64,000 nucleotides of DNA, taken from NCBI RefSeq assembly GCF_024868665.1, contig NC_079906.1:17138410-17202409 (forward strand), written 5' to 3'. The notes beneath the pieces were generated by a model. It was not told the DNA's origin, searched no databases, and saw only the letters and a list, made by a program, of their open reading frames with translations. Positions 25,346 through 64,000 of the stretch are shown in pieces (position 1 is the stretch's first letter; each line of letters opens with the position of its first letter). Source of the stretch: Triplophysa rosa (lineage: Eukaryota > Chordata > Actinopteri > Cypriniformes > Nemacheilidae). Position numbers and translations under genes: made by a program.

Positions 25346-27249
25346 TTGTTCTAAATTATTGTTTAGGTGCGAAAATATATTTGGTTCTTTATATCACTTT
25401 GTGTCAAAGCACTGACTAGATGCTGCTGCACTATTTGTGAGAAATGCATCATGTGCATTTGGATAGTTTGGGCAGTGCTTAACAATTTGGATATACTGTC
25501 CACAGAATAGATTTCAAATGGGCATTTCAATTTGATTGAGCGTCTATAGCAAACCCACTAAGTGTCTGTGGATTTGAGGGGCAATGCAGCAGGAGAGCTC
25601 TGTGTTTGGCTGTCTATTTGAAAGATCACAGCTGGGAAAGGTGTCGGTTGGTGAGCTAACCCTGTACAACCAACAACGGGAGGAGCGGATTAGAAATTCA
25701 AGGGTGTACAGTCACCATGGAGACCACTATTAGGATGACAAGGACACTGCATTATGTGGGAGCAGAGATGTTTCACAGGGTCATGTCTTTTAGATAGCTT
25801 TTAATTAGCGGGAAATAAAAGGCTTAAACGGAGAGGTCAGGGTTCACAGATTTATATCGGATTAAGCGCTAAAAGAATTGTCAAATTAATTTAGCGTGTG
25901 ATCAAACACAGACCTTCCTGGATAAAGGAGAATCACCATTGCATGTGAAGACGCATTTATGTACAAAATCTGATGAGAGATACATATTTTTTATGTTATC
26001 ATAACAATGTCTTTTAGATGTCTGCTTGCATATCTTATCCCCCGATTGAAAAGAGAACTAAACGACTGCTGCTCGGACCCCTCTCATGCTTTCCATAAGG
26101 CTTATTCAAGAGATTATTATGAAAACGTGTTGACGTGTGATGAATGCATATGCTACAGGAGTCACTCCCTTTTCTCTGTTCTCTATTGTCTTTCTCTCTC
26201 TGTGACACACATTCACACTAACAATTTTTCTTACTCTGTCAGCTTTGGACACACATACACACACACTTCTTTCCACCCCCTTTGTGGAGCAGAACTATAC
26301 TTTGAGATCGTGTGGCATAATTGGCCATTGAGAATGGACTTTGGCAGCTCCAGAGGGAGACTGAGCGTTTTTTCGTGTGTCTGTGCGAGCTCGCTCCGTC
26401 TTATTTATAGTAGTTCTCAATATAGGGCACCTGGTGAAGTCTTCTTCCTCACCTTTTCATCTCAGCTTCAGTGAGGTGTACTAACTCTAATCGGGGTATC
26501 GAAGGGGTTCAGAGATGCTCAGACAGAGCTATTAATTAAAAAATACTATTTCACATGTTACACTGTTTCCAAATTAAATTTTCTGTTTTCTGAATCATGT
26601 TTTTAATTGCTTTTAGGAGGAGAGAGAGAAGAAAGATGTCTAATTTCAATCATCCTGCAGTGATGTTCTGTTGATGATAACCTCAGTCTGGAACCATCCA
26701 CTGGGTCATTGGTCTCTTGCAGTTTACATCATCATTAATAGCTGCATCTGTTTTTTCCCACTCTGCTTGAGATCTCTATTTTTGTAATTGACTACTATTA
26801 GCAGGTCCGTTCTGGCCTTAACTGTTCTCTTCATTCATTTTATACGTCACTCTCTGGCCTCACATTTGGTTTGAGACTAATGTGATGCAAATGCGTTTAT
26901 TATTTGGTTATGTTTTTATATGTTGTGTTTTTGGTTGGTCTTTTGTTAATTAGTAGCAAAGCAACAGTTTATTCACTCTGTGTAAATAATAATGTATTTT
27001 GATTTGGTTTATTGTCAAATACAGTACAAGATGTGGTTTGACCAGGTCTGCAATTAACACTACAGAAAAGACAAAGAACAATCTGTAAACAGTAAACATG
27101 ATAAACAATAAATATACAGTAGAAACTAAATAATTGATTTGTCAAAGAAGTAGGAAGTCTGATTGTAAGTATTAACAGGAACATGTTCCAAGTGACATTA
27201 ACAGGCACCACTGACAAAAAAGTTGGTGTCATACATCATATCATATAGC
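25346..27249. other. Non-coding DNA, nothing recognised
   Basis: A 155-codon open frame at 26007-26474 has no splice or homology support. No repeats identified. Confidence 0.45.
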
Positions 27250-27403
27250 TTTCCTGTGGCTCAGTGGTTAGAGCATGGCACTAGCAACGCCAAGGTCATG
27301 GGTTCGATCCCAGGGGATTGCACATAGTCAGAAACAAATGTATAGTACAATGCAATGTAAGTCGCTTTGGTTACAAGCGTCTGCCAAATGCATAAATGTA
27401 AAT
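27250..27403 (+). repeat. tRNA-derived SINE, best-preserved copy of its family
   Basis: A-box TGTGGCTCAGTGGTTAGAGC, B-box GGTTCGATCCC, a short unique middle, and the tail GTAAGTCGCTTTGGTTACAAGCGTCTGCC-like words followed by AAATGCATAAATGTAAAT. No tRNA fold beyond the head, so not a tRNA gene. Confidence 0.85.
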
Positions 27404-28429
27404 ATTATCAATGATGATGCCATGTTTTAGGAGTGTACAATTCGAGTTCACTGCGCTTTAAAAGACGTGTGTAGCCTACATTTAAGCTTCAGAAACATCA
27501 TTCAACTCCAGAAAGATTGTTCAACTGATCATGTCCTGTTTCTTTGTGTCAAACGGCTCCAGTACTGCACGCATGGGTTGGCAGTAGAATTTATACGTGT
27601 GCTGGAGCGGCGACTTTTAAACATAAGTCATCTTTAAACTCAAAGCAAGCTAGTATAGAGGTTTTTTTTCTCCTGTTGCATTAAATGAATGGGTACAAGT
27701 GTCTATTGTGGGTGATACATGTGTACTTGCTTGCATTAATATTCTTCTAACACTCTTGCTCTAAAAAGTCACAAGAAAGGAGAACATATAGTGCGAGACA
27801 TTTAAAATCCATTAGAAAATGTATTGGATGTTTTAGAGTTGTCACCATTTATTGTGTGGTTGGAGGGAGTGGTTAAAAAGTAAAAGGGGTTGGTGAGGTC
27901 AGTTAAAAAGGAAAATCGTTGACGTGGAAGTTATTACATTTTGATGAAAGATTTCGCAAACTCATTTCTCTGGAAAATGCATCTTTCAGAGCCTGCAAAG
28001 AATGTAAACAGGGCCGTGAATATTCGTGACGTAAAATAAACTCAACGTAAACTCATCTAATCTTTCTTTTTCCTCGCAGGCAAGATATTGTTTTGTGGTT
28101 TACACCACAAAATTAATAAATAAATATTAAAATAAATTAGTCATAGTTTAAGTAGCCATAGTTTTTTTTGTTTTATTTTAATAAAGCTTATTTGTGGTAA
28201 GTCTTACCACAATTTATATTCGTAGTAAACTAAGGTAATTTGTAGTAACGAATTGTAATCTGCCAGCATGTTTACTGCCGTTAAACCTAACGATTGGCTG
28301 ATTCTTATAGCAAACCTTTAACGAAGTGAATGTTTAAAAATACATTTATTTAGTTAATACTATCAATTAGAGGGATTTATATAATGGCATAAAGCAGCCT
28401 TTTCGATGGGCATATGTATAACAGCTTTT

Positions 28430-28600
28430 CAGACTCACGCTGCAAATAACAGTCGGAGTGCGCGGAGAATCCAACGCGCGCTCAGACACATTCGCGCTTT
28501 GGTGAGGGGCGGCCAGGTGCGCGTGCAAAGCTTAAACTAACCACACGCGCGCCTCTTCGCGCAGCACAGCACACACACATTGAAGATGGAGCTTGTAGAG
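28430..28600 (+). promoter_or_regulatory. cacna1e: CpG-rich promoter-like segment of cacna1e
   Basis: In otherwise CpG-poor DNA this stretch has a dense run of CG dinucleotides, including GGGGCGGCC (a GC-box-like core near 28505) and several GCGCGC runs. It lies 500-650 bp upstream of the start codon. No clear TATA box was seen, which is usual for CpG-island promoters of neuronal channel genes. The transcription start cannot be placed from sequence alone. Confidence 0.55.
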
Positions 28601-28828
28601 CACTGTGTTTGATGCTCGGAAAAATATCCAACAAACATTGCATAGGTTGAAGAAGGAACGAAGGAAACTAGACAGCAGTCGAAAATGGCTTTTTAGTTTT
28701 GTCATTGTGTTTTAGTAAGAAAAAAAACAAAGACAGTGCTGATTCTGTTCATCTGAAAAGAGTCATTCATGGGATGTACGACTGGATATTGGGATTAAAA
28801 ACGCTTTTATTCCCTATTTTACTTTCAG
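28580..28828 (+). other. cacna1e: Possible 5' leader exon of cacna1e
   Basis: The sequence downstream of the CpG-rich segment ends in CAG followed by GTAATG at 28829, a usable donor. A good acceptor (pyrimidine tract plus CACACAG) ends at 29094 minus 1, two bases before the cacna1e start codon. Joining them removes a 265-bp intron. The left boundary is arbitrary. Two short upstream ATGs occur at 28769 (9 codons, then stop) and 28774 (hydrophobic, see findings). The same TTTACTTTCAG could instead be an acceptor, so the exon is tentative. Confidence 0.35.
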
Positions 28829-29094
28829 GTAATGCTACTTCAGTTGTTTTTAGGGATGTCTGATGGAGTAAGCTACGTGTTGCGCTCGGTTGGAGGATAC
28901 GGTCGTTTATTTACTCCGTCGTTATCATAAAAAGGAAAACACCCAACCTGTGACAAACTCTTGCAGTTTGGATGACTCTTTGCGTTTCACCAAGTGGATG
29001 TGATCTCACTTTTTTGCATCTGTTCAGTACGCTGAAATACACACAGCCCTGTTTACAAACGGGCTAAGCTTTCGCTGTTTCTGCCCCACACAGA

Positions 29095-60243
<31,149 letters not shown>

Positions 60244-60554
60244 GTAAGTGAACCAAGTACACCCTCGCTTGCTTCTTTCGCCCTCTCTCAAGGATGCTGC
60301 TGTATGATGTCCACTAACACCACTAACACCAGTCTCTCGTCTGGCAATGTTTTATTAGGCTGGATTGTCGTGATCCTTGAGCCCTTTCCAAGGCTAAATA
60401 CTTGCTTACGTGGATCAGTTTACAAGGGCATCGCTATAAGGTTGCCACAGAATGTAGATTTTAAAGTCCTCTACTGATGACTTGATGATATGTTGCACTT
60501 TATTTCCTAGAAATCAAAATGACAGTTGTTGAGTAGTAGTTGATGTATGTGCCA

Positions 60555-60795
60555 TAAATATTTGAAAGAATGTTTGTAACCTAACAGTTCTGGGGCACCA
60601 TTGACTACCATAGTAGAACAACTAATATTCTACTACCATGGTAGTCAATGGTACCCCAGAACCTTTTGGTTCCTCACATTCTTCAATATATATTTTTTGT
60701 GCCCAACACTACAAAGCAATTTTATACAGGTTTGAAACTCGAGGATGAGTAAATGATGACATCATTTTTATTTTGAGGTGAACTGTCCCTTTAAG
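60555..60795. repeat. Foldback (Angel-like) MITE, 5' end lost
   Basis: Begins inside the element (AAATATTTGAAAGAATGTTT), passes the mirrored GGGGCACCATTGACTACCAT / ATGGTAGTCAATGGTACCCC centre and keeps the right end GGTGAACTGTCCCTTTAAG. Confidence 0.75.
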
Positions 60796-62021
60796 ACGAA
60801 CAGGTTAGCTTTGGTTTTGTGGCAACCTATTGTACAGAATTTCTGAAAATTTAGAGAGTACGCTTTGCTTTTCTAACTACTATACTTTATGAAAAACTGA
60901 TTAGACTACTGACTGATTGCTACTTGAGACCTACAAAAATCACCCAAGTGTATACCATCACTGAAGTTGATGCACAACCTGCTTATTGAAAGATTGCACA
61001 TGGATTTTTTGGGGGCTCGCTCTTCACAAAGCACTATAATTTGCTTTGAAATCAACAGCATGTTGTCATAGCAACCGGCAGGCTTCCCAGTCTGTGCAGG
61101 GATGAGTCTATTATGTTGGCATAAAGAGAGCTTCGTCACCATCAAAAGGAGAATTAAAGAGTTTTAAACTCTTTAGAATTGGCCAACATGGATAACAGTA
61201 TGTATGCAATGCATATGTTGTTTCTTTGGTAAGACGTCCTGCTCTTCTGATCTCAAAATATAAACGCAATATGGAGGTTCCATACAGTAACTGGAGCTCT
61301 TACGAGAAATTGATGCAACTTCAAGTGTTTTTAGGAACTTTTAACACTGCATGAATGTGATGCCAGATTCCTGGAACTGAGCATGTGCAAGTTGTGATGA
61401 CGGTCAAGTGTGTCCTCAACAAAACAGGCCACCTTTACATCTCTTGATTGATCCTTGATGCTTTGGATGCTCATTTTTGATTTTCTTGTTTACTGTATAG
61501 CATTATTCAGAATTGTTGATACATTGTGCGCTTCAAGAGATAGTAGCCTCATTACTGAGTTACAAATGCGGATGTGAGTGCATTTGTGCATCACAGAATT
61601 TCCGATAACCACACTTGTAAACGTTGTTGGCAGACAGTAGCACCATGTACTGTGGCCAGAAAGGAAAGAAAGTTAAGCTATGTTGTCAGTCAAGAAATGT
61701 AAAAGAAACAAACTTTTAGCAACTGTCTCTACATCCCGAATAACCAGGCCCACACAGAATCAGTATGCCTACAGAACTTCCACTGAATTTAAACTTTTGT
61801 CATTCCTGAAATTTTAGTAATCCTACTTATGTTAGCATGTTTATTAAATATTTCATTCGTTTTGATAATTTGATAATTTTGCCAGCTAACAATGAATGTA
61901 TAGTCATGCTAAACCATGCAATTCTGATTTTTCCCTGGCACAAAATTAAGTTTAAAGATTCTCTCTGGGATTACACATAACCAAGGTTTTTGGTAAGCTT
62001 GTTGTACAGAATAGAATAGAA

Positions 62022-62414
62022 TAGAAATCTGTCATCATTCACTCACCTTCGAGTTGTTCCAAATCTGTATAAATTTCTTTGTTCTGATGAACACAGGGAA
62101 ATATATTTGGAAGAATGCTTATAACCAAACAGATTTTGCCCCCCATTGACTCCATTGGTAGGAAAAATTACATCACAAAAGAAGACATTTTGAAGAATAT
62201 AGGACAGCAAACAGTTCTGGGGCACTTTTGACTACCATTGTATTTTTTCCTACTATGGTAGTCAATGGGGGCAAAATCTGTCTGGTTATAAGCATTCTTC
62301 CAAATATCTTTCTCTGTGTTCATCAGAACAAAGAAATGTGTACAGATTTGGAACAACTCTAAGGTCAGTAAAAGATGACAGAATTTTCATTTTTTGGTGA
62401 AGTATCCCTTTAAT
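62022..62414. repeat. Foldback (Angel-like) MITE, left terminus replaced
   Basis: The left terminus is replaced by (AGAAT)n-like sequence, then GAAATCTGTCATCATTCACT, CACCTTCGAGTTGTTCC and so on to GGTGAAGTATCCCTTTAAT. Subfamily of 15291-15708. Confidence 0.8.
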
Positions 62415-63042
62415 ACAGGATTGCAGGACAATACTGAAAACAAACCCAAGCAAATAATGTTCTGTATGAGGCAGTGCAGGTTAGAACACATTGGTGTGAT
62501 ATGAATACCACAGGGTCTCTTCTCTACTGCGTTTTGGGCGGTAATGAGAGAGCCAGTTGCACTTTGTCAGCAAACCCTGACTGGAAATTGTGGCCTGTGG
62601 CATTTGGATCTTGCATGTTTACTTGAAAGACGAACAAAGACTGATGAAGCATGCTGGAAAGTGCTTGACCAAAACTGATTGGAAATGAATGCATGCCTTC
62701 AGTTAGCATGTCAACTATGGACGTCATTACTGGAAAATGCAAATGTATAGTATAACTGGTGCTAAAAATGATTTAGGGTACTCTTTCTTTCTTTTTCTGA
62801 TATTGTGTGCTTATGCGTATGGACCCCATCTATATATGTCTTATATCTGTGCCATGTTTCTTACTGTCTCAACATTCCAAGAAAACTATATTTGTTGCCT
62901 CTGATCTAATATATCTACCATCATGTTGTCATGTGACGCTTTGCTGCCATGCTACACAGCCCAAAATGTGTCATATTTAAAAGCTTTACAAAGGCTAACT
63001 TTTATTTTTGTAAGAAAAAGTATAATATAATAATGTTTAAAA

Positions 63043-63150
63043 TGAACAGCATGCCCCAAAATAAAAATCATAGTCATTTACTCACCCTCAAAAATCCAAA
63101 CCATTATTTACTTTTAGGATCTTCTTTTATTGAGTGATCTGTCCCTTTAT
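63043..63150. repeat. Foldback (Angel-like) MITE fragment
   Basis: GCCCCAAAATAAAAATCATA, GTCATTTACTCACCCTCAAA and a short end TGATCTGTCCCTTTA, with most of the interior deleted. Confidence 0.55.
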
Positions 63151-64000
63151 TTGATTAACAATTGATTGAAATACCTGTGTACTAAAACCCAAGCTGAAGT
63201 TGTATTGATCTAGATTTGGGCTGTGATGCTTGGCTTGTTTTGTCCTTGTTCTCAAAAGCACTAATGTCTTGTTTTCAACCAATCGCTCATTGATTACACG
63301 GACCACACAAGAGTACAAGAGCCAGTAAGTAATAGTCTGTTTATTCCAATTTTAATATTCAGCACCGCCTAATTTTCCTGTCTTGGCAAAGCTTTTTGTT
63401 CTGCCATCTTTATCTAAAGTCTGATTTCACATTTCCAAATCTGATCTTTTGTTGGTATATGATTTGTCACTTTCTCACAATAAGATTTCCTGCATACTTT
63501 TTCTTCTCTCCATTCTGAATCAACTCTGTTTCCAGTTTCGCTGTTTAGTTTTTCACTTTGATAGTTCTGTCAAGTTGGTTTCCATCTCTGCTGTCCCAAC
63601 TAGCTGGACCATAAATTCAAGTCACAAAGAAACACTATGTCACTATGTTATAAAATTTACTACAGACCAGCAATTAAAAATAGAAAATATCACATTTTTT
63701 CTAAATATGGGTCAAGATTATACATGTACTCTCACAGAAGCTCATAGTGTTCTCTGTATTTTTCATGTGGTATTTTCTCTCATTATTTCTCAATTTTCAA
63801 TATTTTTGCTGCTGGGAAAATTTATAATATCTTTAATGCTGTAACAATTTCAGCACTCCAAAACAAATGATCTTTTTAGATTCTTTGTACTGTTGTGTAG
63901 ATTTTTATAAGTAAAGAAATGCATAATTCAGTACATTGTAGATAAAAAAAATCCAAATTATTTTACACCATATCTTGTTATAGATTTTATTATAGTTTTT

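Larger units (their letters stand above)
60244..64000 (+). other. cacna1e: cacna1e intron 18 (5' part, runs out of window)
   Basis: No sequence resembling the rest of the II-III linker or domain III is present. It contains three foldback repeat copies or fragments (60555-60795, 62022-62414, 63043-63150). The remainder is AT-rich DNA without recognisable features. Confidence 0.75.

Noticed and set aside
26007..26474. 155-codon open frame on the + strand
   Set aside because: No recognisable domain, biased towards CACACA/TCTCTC simple sequence, and no supporting splice or promoter context.
27250..27325. tRNA-like sequence with good A and B boxes
   Set aside because: Followed by the SINE tail shared with other copies, and the acceptor stem does not close, so it is a SINE head and not a tRNA gene.
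63449..63844. 131-codon hydrophobic frame near the right end
   Set aside because: AT-rich sequence with Phe/Leu/Ile-rich translation. It does not match the II-III linker or domain III of the channel and has no splice sites in a suitable phase.

Overview
The window looks like genomic DNA from a cyprinid-type teleost (zebrafish/carp lineage). It is AT-rich vertebrate sequence with widely spaced short exons. It is crowded with short terminal-inverted-repeat elements, tRNA-derived SINEs and dinucleotide microsatellites of kinds familiar from cyprinid genomes. There are no prokaryotic genes, CRISPR arrays, rRNA genes or prophage. Most of the open reading frames of 60-160 codons are chance frames in introns, intergenic DNA or repeats.

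The main gene is the 5' part of an R-type voltage-gated calcium channel alpha-1 subunit, Cav2.3 (cacna1e), on the + strand. I assembled 18 coding exons from 29095 to 60243. They give 748 codons plus two bases with every splice phase matching. They cover the cytoplasmic N terminus, domain I, the I-II linker with the beta-subunit binding motif, domain II, and the start of the II-III linker. The gene leaves the window in intron 18. Intron 1 is a minor-spliceosome (U12) AT-AC intron and intron 16 is a U12-type GT-AG intron. A CpG-rich promoter-like segment lies at about 28430-28580. A possible 5'-leader exon ends at 28828 and would be joined to the start-codon exon by a 265-bp intron.

Upstream, at 5983-6476 on the same strand, is one well-formed internal exon of a different protein. 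It carries a basic C-terminal motif and resembles the uncharacterised KIAA1614 family, whose human gene lies upstream of CACNA1E in the same orientation. I could not find its neighbouring exons.

Layout: 1-5982 intron or intergenic DNA with a TIR transposon relic holding a nested MITE; 5983-6476 the KIAA1614-like exon; 6477-28430 non-coding DNA with a MITE with 10-bp target duplications, a 951-bp hAT-type element, a 1.14-kb CAGT-ended element, SINEs and microsatellites; 28430-29360 promoter region and exon 1; 29361-35773 intron 1; 35774-36323 exons 2-3; 36324-50555 a 14-kb intron 3 full of foldback elements; 50556-60243 exons 4-18; 60244-64000 intron 18 (incomplete). I see no evidence of an undescribed biological system. 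The most informative items are the two U12 introns, the transposons with readable target-site duplications, and the orphan upstream exon.
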